Counted from the first letter of the stretch, positions 29,903-39,704 are shown. The stretch is DNA of 64,000 bases from a bacterium (GCA_030824495.1 JAVBXP010000035.1:1-64000), one strand, 5' to 3'. Translations and numbers: made by a program. Notes: generated by a model not told the origin, from the sequence alone.

Positions 29903-31680
29903 AACGCCTGCCCAATGCTGAGATAGATCTGGAAGGACGGATCGCCCTCGCGCTTGTCGAGGGGGATGGCTATGTCGGCGCGGATCGGGCCAAAGCCCAG
30001 GTCGTAGCGAACACCGACGCCCACACCGACGCTCACGTCGTCTCCGGTTGGGATCTCGTCAGTGCCGACGGCGCCTGCGTCGGCGAATGCGACGAAGCCC
30101 CAGCGCTCGCCAATTTTCTGCCGAAGCTCCACAGACGTCTCCAGCAACGAGGCGCCGCCCTGCGGGGTGTTGTCCGGGAATCGAGGACCGATAGCCTGGA
30201 AGGCGTAGCCCCTGACTGAACCGCCGCCCCCGGCATAGAACCGCCGTGAAGCCGGCACGTCCGGAACGGTCGCTCCGATCATAGAGCCGACACGCAGCCG
30301 CCCGGCGATGACGGTGCGAGCCTTCTCGCCAAACGGCACATAGACAGTGCCCTGGCTCTGGATCTTCACATAGGGCAGGCCCTCGTCGCCGATCAGGTAG
30401 GTGGGCTCAGCCCGCACCTCCAACCGCCAGCCGCGTCGTGGGTCCAGCGGATCGTCCGAACGATCGAGCGCACCGGCGGCGAGGCCTGCGATCGTAAGCA
30501 AATTGGTGCCGAGCGGACTCTTGAGGAATTCCTGCTGATCCTCGGTCTTGCCGTAGTCAACCGAGCCGCCGAACGTGAGATAGGATGTCTTGCGGAAGCG
30601 CCGCGTCACGTCGGCCCGGACGCCGAAGCCGGTTTCGTCATAGGCGTCGGTTCGGGTGCGATATCCGCCAGCGCCGGCCTTGAACGTCTGTTGCGGCTTC
30701 AGCCAGTGCGGGAGAGTTATCTCCCCGCCCAGCCTGCTGTCGACGCTCGATAGTCGCGCCAGGGCGGCGATGGTGTCGGCCCGGCCAAGAACATTGAAAT
30801 GGGTCCAGCGAGCGTCGGCGCCGACGCCCTCGCTGGTGGAATAGCTCGCCCCGAGCTCAAGCGTCCGCCGCTTGCGATCTGCCAGGCTGACGACGATCGC
30901 CCGAAGCCCCTCGGCGTTGATCTGGTCCTTCGGCGCCAGCGAAACGGTCACCGAGTCATAGACGCCGGTATCGAGCAGACGCCGCTCCAACTCGCCAACG
31001 TCTTCTGGATCGTAGATGTCGCCCTTCCGCCAGGGCGTCAGATGCTCCAGCCAGGCGCGGTTCGTGCGCCCGACGCTCGTCAGTTGGACCGCATCAAGCC
31101 GGACAAGATCGCCAGCGATGATCTTGTAGGTCGGCTGAACCGTGCTGTCCGCGTGGTCGACCGTAACAACGCGCGGCGCCGGCGTGACGTCGGCATAGCC
31201 CCGCTTCTGCACCGCCGCGACGATCCGTCCCTCGGCGTTGATGACATCAATGGCCCGACCGGGCGCGCCGGTCGCCAAGCCCAGCACAGCTTCACCAGCC
31301 TGCTGAACCTCCGGCAATGGCGCAGGTTCGATCCAATCGATCTGCGGGTCGGTAAAGGCGAATCGCGGCCCGGGCTTGATACGAACGATCGCGACCGGCG
31401 GCTCGGTCTCGCTGACGTCGGGCTCGACCTGATGGCCGTAGTAGCCTTCTGAACGCAGCACTGCGATGGCGCTTTCGCCCGCGGCGACGGCGCGGCGGCG
31501 CGCCTCGAAACGATTGGCGATCGGCCGGTCAGTCTCACCGATGGCGTTGACAATGGCGGTCCGCAGACTCGCGCTGATGTCCCCCTCGACGGTGGCCCGT
31601 GGAGACTCGGCCCGGGCGGTCCCAGACACACAAATGGCCGCCGAGGCGGCGACCGCGACGACTAAACGTCCCACGCCCAT
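29899..31680 (-). CDS. tamA: outer-membrane assembly protein TamA
   Basis: 593 residues. A signal peptide (LVVAVAASAAICVSGTARA) is followed by POTRA domains (about residues 30-270) and a C-terminal 16-strand Omp85 barrel with the RRFYAGGGGSVRGYAFQAIG motif, ending in SIGQAF with a terminal Phe. It is the Omp85 partner of TamB. ATG at 31680 or GTG at 31674 could start translation; the AAAGGG site fits the GTG better. It is divergent from the ATP-grasp gene cluster. Confidence 0.93.
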   Translation of the reverse strand: MGVGRLVVAVAASAAICVSGTARAESPRATVEGDISASLRTAIVNAIGETDRPIANRFEARRRAVAAGESAIAVLRSEGYYGHQVEPDVSETEPPVAIVRIKPGPRFAFTDPQIDWIEPAPLPEVQQAGEAVLGLATGAPGRAIDVINAEGRIVAAVQKRGYADVTPAPRVVTVDHADSTVQPTYKIIAGDLVRLDAVQLTSVGRTNRAWLEHLTPWRKGDIYDPEDVGELERRLLDTGVYDSVTVSLAPKDQINAEGLRAIVVSLADRKRRTLELGASYSTSEGVGADARWTHFNVLGRADTIAALARLSSVDSRLGGEITLPHWLKPQQTFKAGAGGYRTRTDAYDETGFGVRADVTRRFRKTSYLTFGGSVDYGKTEDQQEFLKSPLGTNLLTIAGLAAGALDRSDDPLDPRRGWRLEVRAEPTYLIGDEGLPYVKIQSQGTVYVPFGEKARTVIAGRLRVGSMIGATVPDVPASRRFYAGGGGSVRGYAFQAIGPRFPDNTPQGGASLLETSVELRQKIGERWGFVAFADAGAVGTDEIPTGDDVSVGVGVGVRYDLGFGPIRADIAIPLDKREGDPSFQIYLSIGQAF

Positions 31681-31889
31681 CCCTTTAATCGCGCCCCGAT
31701 ACTCGATGTAAACTGCGTCGCGGCGTGATGTCACCCATGCCGATAGGGTCAAGCTGCACCATTTGAGGCAGATGGATGCTCAAATATTGTGCGACGCCCC
31801 TCAGTACGGGGTTCGCTTCCGAATAGCGGACCCATTTCACCGCCTCCTTCCTAAGCTCGGCATTCCGTTCGGCGCGAAAGGACTTGGCT

Positions 31890-33398
31890 GTGGAGTACGG
31901 TGTGGCGACAGCGCAAAGACCCGATGAGGCCGCGGCTTTCTCGCCGGCGGAACTCGCTCAGGCCCCGGTCGCCTATGATGAAATGCTGGCCGCTTTGGGC
32001 GATGTCCGGCCCCACTACGCGGCTCTCGACCGCCGTATCGCCACCTTGGCCTCCGCCGAGATGTCGGAGCGCCAACGGACTCTTGAGCGTTTCTTCCTGC
32101 TGCAGGGAATAACCTTCACCGTCTATGGGGGCGAGAGCTCTACCGAGCGGATCATCCCGACCGACCTGTTGCCGCGTATCATCCCAGCGGCCGAATGGGC
32201 GAAGATCGAGGCGGGCCTGACGCAGCGGCTGCGCGCGCTGAACATGTTCCTCTCCGACATCTATGGGGATCAGCAGATCCTGATGGACGGGGTCGTACCG
32301 CGCGAACTGGTGCTCGGCGCACCCTCCTATCGACGCGAGATGCAGAATCTCTACGTCCCCCACCAGGCCTATGCGAACGTCTGCGGCTCCGACCTGATCC
32401 GCCAGCCCGACGGCGCCTTCGCGGTGCTGGAAGACAATCTGCGCGTGCCTTCCGGCGTCTCCTACATGCTGGCGAACCGCGAGGCGTCGCGGAGAACCTT
32501 CCCGGGGACCTTCAGGGCCGCTGGCGTCCGCGCCATCGACCGCTACCCCGACCTGCTGCTAGCGACGCTGAAGGGCATGGCGGCCGACTGGCGGCCCAAT
32601 CCGCAGATCGTGGTGCTGACGCCTGGCGTCTACAACTCGGCCTATTACGAGCACGCCTATCTGGCCCGCCTGATGGGCTGCCCGCTGGTCGAGGGCCGCG
32701 ACCTCGTCGTCCACGACAACATGGTCTACATGCGGACCACCACCGGCCTGCGCCGCATCGACGTGATCTATCGCCGCGTCGATGACGACTTCATCGACCC
32801 GCTCACCTTCCGGCGCGACTCCGGCCTCGGGGTCGCCGGGCTGTTCAACGTCTATCGCGCCGGCAATGTGGTGATCTGCAACGCGCCGGGGACCGGGGTC
32901 GCCGACGACAAGGCGGTCTACGCCTACGTACCGGCCATCATCCGCTACTATCTCGGCGAAGACGCCATCCTGCCGAACATCGAGACCTATCTTTGCCGCG
33001 AGGCCTCGCAACTTCAGCACGTGCTTGGCAATCTCGACAAGCTGGTGGTCAAGGCGGTGGGGGCCTCCGGCGGCTATGGCATGTTGATCGGGCCCCACGC
33101 CAGCCAGAAGGAGCGCGAAGACTTCGCCGATGCCATCAAGGCCGATCCCGCCAACTACATCGCCCAGCCGACCATCCAGCTCTCCACCGCGCCCTGCCTG
33201 ATCGACGGGGTGATCGAGCCCCGCCACGTCGACCTGCGCCCCTTCATCCTGTCTGGCGAAAAGATCGTCGTGACGCCCGGTGCCTTGACCCGCGTGGCGC
33301 TTCGCAAGGGCTCGCTGGTGGTGAACTCCAGCCAGGGTGGTGGATCCAAGGACACCTGGATTCTCGAGGACACGGCCGACGAGGAGATGGCGTCATGA
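31890..33398 (+). CDS. circularly permuted ATP-grasp type 2 protein
   Basis: 502 residues of the DUF404/DUF407 circularly permuted ATP-grasp family. Conserved stretches include DIYGDQQILMDGVVP, FAVLEDNLRVPSGVSYML and NLDKLVVKAVGASGGYGML with the ATP-grasp Lys. I use the GTG at 31890 because AAAGGA is seven bases upstream; an in-frame TTG two codons earlier is too close to it. This family sits with alpha-E and transglutaminase-like genes in many proteobacteria and is thought to form a peptide-ligase-type system of unknown product. Confidence 0.85.
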   Translation: MEYGVATAQRPDEAAAFSPAELAQAPVAYDEMLAALGDVRPHYAALDRRIATLASAEMSERQRTLERFFLLQGITFTVYGGESSTERIIPTDLLPRIIPAAEWAKIEAGLTQRLRALNMFLSDIYGDQQILMDGVVPRELVLGAPSYRREMQNLYVPHQAYANVCGSDLIRQPDGAFAVLEDNLRVPSGVSYMLANREASRRTFPGTFRAAGVRAIDRYPDLLLATLKGMAADWRPNPQIVVLTPGVYNSAYYEHAYLARLMGCPLVEGRDLVVHDNMVYMRTTTGLRRIDVIYRRVDDDFIDPLTFRRDSGLGVAGLFNVYRAGNVVICNAPGTGVADDKAVYAYVPAIIRYYLGEDAILPNIETYLCREASQLQHVLGNLDKLVVKAVGASGGYGMLIGPHASQKEREDFADAIKADPANYIAQPTIQLSTAPCLIDGVIEPRHVDLRPFILSGEKIVVTPGALTRVALRKGSLVVNSSQGGGSKDTWILEDTADEEMAS

Positions 33399-34339
33399 TG
33401 CTCGCGAGGGTCGCCGACAGCCTCTACTGGATCGGCCGCTATGTGGAACGCGCCGAGCATCTGTGCCGCCTGTCGGACGTGATGCTGAACGCCACGCTCG
33501 ACCGTACCGAAGCCGCCAGCCAGGCCACCCGCATCGTGCTGGCGGCCGTGGGCGATACCGAAGGCGCCCGCGCGGCCAGCCCCTATGAACTGGCCTTTGC
33601 GCTCGCTCTCAATCGCGAGGATGGCGGATCGATCACCAGCTCGCTGGCCTTGGCGCGGGAGAACGCCCGGCAGGTCCGCGACCAGATCACCACCGAAACC
33701 TGGGAGCGGTTGAACCTGCTGTACCTGCGGGTGACGGGACCCGAAGCGCCCAAGGCGTTCGCCGACAGCCCTTCAACCTTCCTGCACGAGATCATCGCCG
33801 ACCTGCATCTGTTCAAGGGTGCGGCTGACGCCACAATGAGCCACGGCGAGGGTTGGCGCTTCCTGCTGCTGGGGGTCTATCTGGAGCGGGCGCAGCTCGT
33901 CGGCCGGCTGCTCGGGGTCTGTTTCGGCGACGGCCGCCGACGCCCACTGGACGACCACATGGCGCTGATGAGCGTCCTGCGGATGAGCTGTGGCCTGGAG
34001 CCCTATCTGCGCCGGTTCACCGCCGACATCCAGCCGCGCAAGATCCTGGAGTTCCTGCTGCTTGACGAGGAGTTCCCCCGCTCGATCCGCTTCGCCACCG
34101 CGCGGATCGAGGAACACCTCAGCGCCACCGCCCGCTATGTCGACGCCGCCGGACACGCCGGGCCGGAACGTTTGGCGGGCCGATTGCGCGCCCGTTTGCA
34201 ATACGCAGACATGGATGAACTGGACGTCGCAGGCGCCGGCGCCCTGATCTCCACCGTGCTCGACGAATGCGCGGCGCTGCACCAGGCGATCTACGACACC
34301 TTCGTCGCCTATTCCCTCGAAATGCGTCTACCGGCGTAA
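33395..34339 (+). CDS. alpha-E domain protein
   Basis: 314 residues of the alpha-helical alpha-E (DUF403) family; the N-terminus MLARVADSLYWIGRYVERAE is diagnostic. It is soluble, with no membrane segment. ATG at 33395 overlaps the ATP-grasp stop (ATGATG; four bases), so the two are translationally coupled. Comparative genomics ties alpha-E proteins to the circularly permuted ATP-grasp enzyme and the transglutaminase-like protease; biochemical function remains unknown. Confidence 0.85.
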   Translation: MMLARVADSLYWIGRYVERAEHLCRLSDVMLNATLDRTEAASQATRIVLAAVGDTEGARAASPYELAFALALNREDGGSITSSLALARENARQVRDQITTETWERLNLLYLRVTGPEAPKAFADSPSTFLHEIIADLHLFKGAADATMSHGEGWRFLLLGVYLERAQLVGRLLGVCFGDGRRRPLDDHMALMSVLRMSCGLEPYLRRFTADIQPRKILEFLLLDEEFPRSIRFATARIEEHLSATARYVDAAGHAGPERLAGRLRARLQYADMDELDVAGAGALISTVLDECAALHQAIYDTFVAYSLEMRLPA

Positions 34340-34350
34340 GGACCACTCAC

Positions 34351-35331
34351 GTGCTTTTGGAAGTCCGCCACGTCACCCAATACCACTACGCCGAAACCGT
34401 CCGCGAGAGCGTGATGGAGGTGTGGATGCAGCCTCAGAAGGGGATCCGGCAGCGGCTGGTTTCCTTCGAGTTGGAGCTCGATCCCGCCGCGCAGCTGTTT
34501 TCCTACGCCGACCCGTTCGGCAACGCCGTATACCACTTCGACGTGCCCCAACCGCACAACCGGCTGAACATCGTCGCCCGCTCGGCGGTCGAGACGCAGG
34601 CGCCCCCGCCCCTGCCCGAGGCCTTGGACCAGGGGGAGTGGGACCGGCTGCGCAGTGATTTCGTGCGCGGGGAAAACTTCGACTTCCTCACTCATCACGG
34701 CTTCGCCATCGAGACGCCGGCGCTGCGCGCATACGTTGCCCAGCATGAGCTCGACGAACTGCGCCGGCGCGATCCGCTGACCGCGGTGCGGCGCCTGTCC
34801 GAAACCATCTATTCCTCATTCGCCTATGAGGCGGGCGTGACGCATGCCGACAGCCCCATCGACCAGGCGCTAAGCGCCGGGCGCGGGGTCTGCCAGGACT
34901 TCGCCCACATCATGATCGCCATCTGCCGGTCGTGGGGCATCCCGGCGCGGTACGTCTCGGGTTACCTGTTCACCGACCGTCAGGCCGGGGACCGTTCAGA
35001 CCCCGACGCCACCCATGCCTGGGTAGAGGTGTTCCTGCCCTCGACCCGCTGGATCGGGCTGGACCCGACCAACAATGTTGAGGCCGGGGAACGCCATATC
35101 GCCGCCGCCGTGGGACGGGACTACAACGACGTCCCGCCATCGCGCGGCGTCTACAAGGGCGAGGCCGAAAGCCAACTGGCGGTCGGCGTCTCCGTCCGAC
35201 GCGCGCGGGCGGCGCTGACCGAGCCAGAATTCATTCGCATCGCCCAGCCGTCATTCTCGCGCAACGGCCGCCGCAGAGGCCCCGCAGGCGGGATCGCCTA
35301 CGATCAGCAGCAGCAACAACAGCAGCAGTAG
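34351..35331 (+). CDS. transglutaminase-like cysteine protease-fold protein
   Basis: 326 residues. An N-terminal bacterial transglutaminase-type beta domain (LEVRHVTQYHYAETVRESVM) precedes the catalytic domain with Cys in GRGVCQDFAHIM, His in DATHAWVEVF and Asp in IGLDPTNN. The protein ends in an eight-glutamine tract before two tandem TAG stops; the tract is encoded by CAG/CAA repeats and may vary in length. The GTG start has AAGGA nine bases upstream. Third gene of the ATP-grasp/alpha-E set. Confidence 0.87.
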   Translation: MLLEVRHVTQYHYAETVRESVMEVWMQPQKGIRQRLVSFELELDPAAQLFSYADPFGNAVYHFDVPQPHNRLNIVARSAVETQAPPPLPEALDQGEWDRLRSDFVRGENFDFLTHHGFAIETPALRAYVAQHELDELRRRDPLTAVRRLSETIYSSFAYEAGVTHADSPIDQALSAGRGVCQDFAHIMIAICRSWGIPARYVSGYLFTDRQAGDRSDPDATHAWVEVFLPSTRWIGLDPTNNVEAGERHIAAAVGRDYNDVPPSRGVYKGEAESQLAVGVSVRRARAALTEPEFIRIAQPSFSRNGRRRGPAGGIAYDQQQQQQQQ

Positions 35332-35337
35332 TAGGCG

Positions 35338-36372
35338 TCAGGCGCTGAAGACGTAGGAGCGGTCGGCGGCGAGGCTCAGCTTCGCGCCGGGCTGCAGATC
35401 TCCGGCGTTCTGGCGTGCGAAGGCCGCTTCGATCCGCTGGCCGCTGGCGGTCGCGCCGTCCACCCGCACGACTGCGCCTTGCGGGGCGATGCGTTCGGTC
35501 ACGATGTTCAGGTTCGACTGATCGGCCGGAGCCACGACGAGCTCATGGGGACGAACAAAGGCCACCGCCGCGCCATCAGTGACGCCGGGCGCCGGCAAGG
35601 CGATGTCCGCCGATTGGAAACGTCCACCCTTCACCGCGCCCTCGAAGCGGTTGGACTCGCCAACGAAGCCACAGACGAAGGCCCCGACTGGGTTGTCGTG
35701 AACCTCGTGGGGCGCGCCGACCTGTTCGATCGCGCCCTTGTTCAGGATCGCTACCCGATCGGCCAGTTCCAGGGCCTCTTCCTGGTCGTGAGTGACGAAG
35801 ATGGTGGTGACGCCCGTCGCGTCGTGGATCCGGCGCAACTCCTTGCGCAGCGACTTACGCACCGTGGCGTCGAGCGCGCCGAAAGGCTCGTCCAGCAGCA
35901 GCACGCTGGGGTTCACCGCAAGGGCCCGCGCAAGGGCCACCCGCTGGCGCTGCCCGCCTGAAAGCTGGGCCGGATAGCGTTTGCCGAGTTCCCCCAGTTC
36001 AACAAGCTTCAGCAGCTCATCGACGCGCGCGGTGATTTCGCTCTTTGACGGCTTGGCCTGCCCTTTGCGAACATCCAGGCCGAAGGCCACGTTCTTGGCC
36101 ACGGTCATGTGGCGGAACAACGCGTACTGCTGGAAGACGAAACCGACCCGGCGCGCAGCGGCGCTGGTGTAGGTCATGTCCTGGTCGCCGTAGAGGATCT
36201 GGCCCTTTTCGGGGAACTCAAGGCCCGCAATGACCCGCAGCAGCGTGGTCTTGCCCGAGCCCGACGGGCCCAACAGCGCCAGAAGTTCGCCGTCGGCGAT
36301 CTCAAGGCTCACGCCATTGAGCGCCGGATAGCGGCCAAAAGTCTTCTCCACCGAGCGGATGGAAATGGTCAT
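35338..36372 (-). CDS. cysA: sulfate/thiosulfate ABC transporter ATP-binding protein
   Basis: 344 residues. Walker [13 protein letters not shown], signature [15 protein letters not shown], Walker [12 protein letters not shown] and switch His in [13 protein letters not shown] are all intact. A C-terminal TOBE-like extension (about 240-344) is typical of CysA. It energises import of sulfate or thiosulfate through CysT and CysW. The gene is 16 bases downstream of cysW; its stop is a few bases from the convergent transglutaminase-like gene. Confidence 0.93.
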   Translation of the reverse strand: MTISIRSVEKTFGRYPALNGVSLEIADGELLALLGPSGSGKTTLLRVIAGLEFPEKGQILYGDQDMTYTSAAARRVGFVFQQYALFRHMTVAKNVAFGLDVRKGQAKPSKSEITARVDELLKLVELGELGKRYPAQLSGGQRQRVALARALAVNPSVLLLDEPFGALDATVRKSLRKELRRIHDATGVTTIFVTHDQEEALELADRVAILNKGAIEQVGAPHEVHDNPVGAFVCGFVGESNRFEGAVKGGRFQSADIALPAPGVTDGAAVAFVRPHELVVAPADQSNLNIVTERIAPQGAVVRVDGATASGQRIEAAFARQNAGDLQPGAKLSLAADRSYVFSA

Positions 36373-36388
36373 GCAATACGTCTCTCGG

Positions 36389-37231
36389 TCAGTGGCGGCC
36401 GGGCCGCGACTGCGGCTGGACGAGTTCAAGCAGGGCCTTCAGCACCAAGGTGACGATGGCCAATAGGCACAACAGAGCGGCGACGGCGAAAGCGCCGACG
36501 AAATCATACTCGTTGTAGAGGATCTCCACATGCAACGGCATGGTGTTGGTCAGGCCCCGGATGTGGCCCGACACCACCGACACCGCGCCGAACTCGCCCA
36601 TGGCGCGGGCGTTGCACAGCAGCACGCCATACAGCAGGCCCCAGCGAACGTTGGGCGCGGTCACGCTCCAGAAGGTGCGCAAGCCCGAGGCGCCCATTGA
36701 GACGGCGGCCTCCTCCTCGTCCACGCCCTGCTCCTGCATCAACGGGATCAGTTCACGGGCGACGAACGGGAAGGTCACGAAGATAGTCGCCAGCACGATG
36801 CCGGGGACTGCGAAGATGATCTTGATGTCGTGATCCAGCAGCCACGGGCCAAACCAGCCCTGGGCGCCGAACACCAGCACATAGATCAAGCCCGCGACCA
36901 CCGGCGACACCGAGAACGGCAAGTCGATCAGGGTGATCAGGAACGGCTTTAGCGGAAACTCGTACTTTGCGATCGCCCAGGACGCGCAAAGGCCGAACAC
37001 CACGTTGAACGGTACGGTGATCGCCGCGGTGATCAGGGTCAGCTTGATCGCCGCGCGCGCGTCCTCGTTCTGGATCGCCTCTAGGGCGGCAGGCAACCCC
37101 TTGCGGGTCGCCTCGAAGAACACCGTGATCAACGGCAGGATCAGGACGCAGACCAGGAACAGTCCAACCAGCGTCAGGATGACGACCTTGGCCCAGACAG
37201 GATCCTCGGTGGGATGGCGTAAGCGGCTCAT
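36389..37231 (-). CDS. cysW: sulfate ABC transporter permease CysW
   Basis: 280 residues with six hydrophobic segments and the ABC permease EAA loop ([22 protein letters not shown]). CysW pairs with CysT to form the membrane channel. The ATG overlaps the cysT stop by four bases, and the upstream longer reading is not needed. Order cysT-cysW-cysA is the standard one. Confidence 0.92.
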   Translation of the reverse strand: MSRLRHPTEDPVWAKVVILTLVGLFLVCVLILPLITVFFEATRKGLPAALEAIQNEDARAAIKLTLITAAITVPFNVVFGLCASWAIAKYEFPLKPFLITLIDLPFSVSPVVAGLIYVLVFGAQGWFGPWLLDHDIKIIFAVPGIVLATIFVTFPFVARELIPLMQEQGVDEEEAAVSMGASGLRTFWSVTAPNVRWGLLYGVLLCNARAMGEFGAVSVVSGHIRGLTNTMPLHVEILYNEYDFVGAFAVAALLCLLAIVTLVLKALLELVQPQSRPGRH

Positions 37232-38094
37232 TGGCCGAGCCTCCGCGCCCACGCCTGGATGGCGTTGATGACGAACAGCATCAGGAACGAGACCGCCAGC
37301 ATGACTACCGCGATGGTCGCCGCGCCAGCATAGTCATACTGCTCCAGCTCGATGGTGATCAGCAGCGGGGCGATCTCCGACTTGTAGGGCATGTTGCCGG
37401 CGATGAAGATCACCGAGCCGTATTCACCGACCGCGCGGGCGAAGGCCAAGGCAATCCCGGTCAGCCAGGCCGGGCCCAGCGCCGGCAGGATCACGCGAAG
37501 GATGGTGTCGAAGCGGTTGGCGCCCAGGCTGGCGGCGGCCTCTTCCACATCAGCGGCCAGATCGCGCATCACCGGCTCCAGCGTGCGCACCACGAAGGGC
37601 AGGCCGATGAAGGTCAGGGCGATCACCACCCCTAGCGGGGTGTAGGCGATCTTGATCCCGGCCGGCGCGAACAGCGCTCCGATCCAGCCGTTGGGCGCAT
37701 AGAGCGTAGCCAGCGCGATACCGGCCACGGCGGTCGGAAGAGCGAAAGGCAGGTCGATGATGCCGTTGACCAGGCTCTTGAAGGGAAACTGATAGCGAAT
37801 GAGCGCCCAGGCGGTCAGCACGCCAAACACGCCATTGATGATCGCGGCGATGAAGGCCGCGCCGAATGACAACCGATAGGCCGTCAGGGCGCGCTCATTG
37901 AAAGCGGCCTGCAGGAATTCCGGGAAGGTCTGCTCGGAAGCCTTGAGCGCCACCGCGCTCAGCGGGATGAGCACGATCAGCGACAGGATGGTCAGCGTCA
38001 CGCCCATAGTGAGCGCAAATCCCGGGATGGCCGAACGGCGTCGGATCATCGGCCGGCGTGCCGCGACGATCTGGGAGGTTTCGGTCGCGGTCAT
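37228..38094 (-). CDS. cysT: sulfate ABC transporter permease CysT (CysU)
   Basis: 288 residues, six hydrophobic segments, EAA loop [24 protein letters not shown]. First gene of the cysTWA operon. The substrate-binding protein gene (sbp or cysP) that usually leads the operon is absent: the 310 bases upstream hold no gene and the next gene is a divergent OmpA-type protein. The binding protein must be encoded elsewhere if the transporter works. Confidence 0.92.
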   Translation of the reverse strand: MTATETSQIVAARRPMIRRRSAIPGFALTMGVTLTILSLIVLIPLSAVALKASEQTFPEFLQAAFNERALTAYRLSFGAAFIAAIINGVFGVLTAWALIRYQFPFKSLVNGIIDLPFALPTAVAGIALATLYAPNGWIGALFAPAGIKIAYTPLGVVIALTFIGLPFVVRTLEPVMRDLAADVEEAAASLGANRFDTILRVILPALGPAWLTGIALAFARAVGEYGSVIFIAGNMPYKSEIAPLLITIELEQYDYAGAATIAVVMLAVSFLMLFVINAIQAWARRLGQ

Positions 38095-38404
38095 TCAAGC
38101 GGCCCCGGTTCAAACGCATAAACGCCGAGGCGCGCGGATAGCTGCGCCTCGGCTCAGCCCATCGCTAATTCCCAGCGCGCCTATCGACAATATAGTTTTT
38201 CTGAGGGCGACGGAGGAAAGGCTAGGCTGGACTGGTTTCGGGCACGGCCGGTGGATAGCGAACGGGCTTCTACGCGCGCCGCATCAGGAAAATCCCTCAG
38301 TCACCACCGTATATGACCCGAGCCAGCATTCCCTCGCGAGGTCCTATAGCCGACGAGCGTCATTGCGGCCGTCCTGGCCCTGACCCTAGCCGAGGAGGCT
38401 GCTC
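38095..38404. promoter_or_regulatory. divergent spacer between cysT and the DUF2853-OmpA gene, with hairpin
   Basis: No gene fits here. A perfect 10-bp stem, GCCGAGGCGC and its complement around a 10-base loop (38124-38153), lies 30 bases before the cysT start, in its probable 5' leader, where it could act as an attenuator or protect the message. No known riboswitch core was recognised. The right half carries AGGAGG-type ribosome-binding sequence for the gene at 38405. Confidence 0.45.
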
Positions 38405-39409
38405 ATGACTGAAGATTGGTCCCAGGATGTCAGAAAATACGTGCCTGACGCCGACGAGGGCGTCATCGCCGCCATCGTGCGCCACTGTGGCATAGCTCTG
38501 CAGAACCGCGATTCATCGCTCGTATCGTTCGCCGACCAAACCGAACTGGACCGGGTCCGCGAAAACTACCTGAAAAAGAAGCTGGGCCTCAGCGCCCCGG
38601 ATTCCGAGCTCGACGCCAGCATCGCGGCCGTGGGCGAGCGGATGAACGCCGACCGCACCAAGAACCGGGTCACGGTCTACTATCTGCTGGCCGAACACTT
38701 CCGGAAATTGTCGGTGTTCGGTGGGCGTGACACGATCGCCGCCGCGCCGGTCGCCGCATCAGCCGCAGCGCTAGGCGTCGCCGCCTCCACTGTCGCCAGC
38801 ATGCCAGATCGCCGCCCCGAGCGAGATGTCGCCGCAGCCCAGCCAGCCGCCCAAGCCTACAGCGCCCGGCCGGCCGCAGCGGCGGCCGCGCCTGCAGCGG
38901 GCGGCCTGATGCGTTGGCTGCCCTGGCTGATCCTTGGCCTGGCTGTGCTCGGGCTAGTGTGGTGGATGCTCGCCAACCGGCAGCCTACCGCGCCAGTCGT
39001 CGAGACGGCGCCGCCCGCCGCAGTCGTCGCGAGCGAGGCGCCGCCAGCGGCTGTAACCGCGCCCGCCACCACGGTCGTCGCCCCGGTCGCCGGGTTCCCG
39101 GCGAAGGTCTTCTTCGCGAACGACTCGGCGGCGATCCCAGCCGATGGAGGACAGGTCATCGAGGCCGCCGCGGCAGCGCTCAAGAGCGACGGCGGCAAGG
39201 CGTCCATTACCGCCTACACCGATCGCACCGGTGACCTGGCCCACAACCAGGAACTCGCAAAAAACCGCGCGATCGCCGTACGCGACGCCCTCGTCACCGC
39301 TGGCGTGCCCACGGCGAACATCGAAATGCGCCCACCGGCCATGGTCGAGGCCGGCGCCGCCAACACGATGGACGCCGACGCCCGTCGCGTTGAAATCAAC
39401 CGCCTCTAG
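38405..39409 (+). CDS. DUF2853 / OmpA-domain fusion, inner-membrane anchored
   Basis: 334 residues in three parts. Residues 1-105 match the small helical DUF2853 family (DWSQDVRKYVPDADEGVIAAI, RDSSLVSFADQTELDRV). An Ala-rich linker leads to one membrane segment (LPWLILGLAVLGLVWWML). An Ala/Pro linker and an OmpA-like peptidoglycan-binding domain follow (about 230-334, ITAYTDRTGDLAHNQELAKNRA and ADARRVEI). The expected topology is a cytoplasmic N-domain with a periplasmic wall-binding C-domain. GAGGAGG lies seven bases before the ATG. It is the last host gene before the prophage. Confidence 0.82.
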   Translation: MTEDWSQDVRKYVPDADEGVIAAIVRHCGIALQNRDSSLVSFADQTELDRVRENYLKKKLGLSAPDSELDASIAAVGERMNADRTKNRVTVYYLLAEHFRKLSVFGGRDTIAAAPVAASAAALGVAASTVASMPDRRPERDVAAAQPAAQAYSARPAAAAAAPAAGGLMRWLPWLILGLAVLGLVWWMLANRQPTAPVVETAPPAAVVASEAPPAAVTAPATTVVAPVAGFPAKVFFANDSAAIPADGGQVIEAAAAALKSDGGKASITAYTDRTGDLAHNQELAKNRAIAVRDALVTAGVPTANIEMRPPAMVEAGAANTMDADARRVEINRL

Positions 39410-39424
39410 ATCTCCACGACCTAA

Positions 39425-39451
39425 GGCCCGCTCCCTGCACCGGGGCGGGCC
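39425..39451 (+). terminator. probable terminator hairpin after the OmpA-fusion gene
   Basis: GGCCCGC (39425-39431) pairs with GCGGGCC (39445-39451), with extra CC/GG pairing inside the loop. It is 15 bases past the stop codon. A T-run is lacking, so it is a stable 3' hairpin that may not terminate by itself. The stem is nearly the same as the terminator at 45,100. Confidence 0.5.
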
Positions 39452-39658
39452 GCTAGGGCGCCTGCCCTGTTCCAACGCATTTGAAAGTCGTCGGAGGTTT
39501 CTCACCGACGTCAGGGCGAGGCCGCCAGCCATCGGAAGCGACTCACCAAGTGAGGTGATGGACCAGATTCGAAAGCCAGAAGCTCACCGCTCAGCTGCGG
39601 GAGCAATTTTGACAAACATCCTGAAAATCCCAGCGAAATCAACGCTGAGAAGACAGGA

Positions 39659-39704
39659 TGGTAGGCCGGGTGAGTTTCGAACTCACGACCATTCGATTAA
39701 AAGG
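39659..39704 (-). tRNA. 3' half of tRNA-Lys (UUU): prophage attachment-site remnant
   Basis: Read on the minus strand the segment gives, in canonical lengths, an anticodon loop CTTTTAA (anticodon UUU), 5-base 3' anticodon stem, 5-base variable region, a perfect T stem-loop GTGAG-TTCGAAA-CTCAC, the acceptor 3' strand, discriminator A and encoded CCA. Upstream of the loop the sequence (GCCGC) cannot pair with the TCGAA stem and no D-arm follows, so only the 3' half exists. This is the displaced host half created when an element integrates into a tRNA 3' end. The breakpoint is near the anticodon loop. Confidence 0.8.

Noticed and set aside
38095-38404. SAM or sulfur riboswitch before cysT
   Set aside because: Only a simple hairpin was seen; no conserved riboswitch core could be matched.
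39659-39704. A complete functional tRNA-Lys
   Set aside because: No 5' acceptor, D-arm or 5' anticodon stem follows the loop, so it cannot fold as a tRNA.
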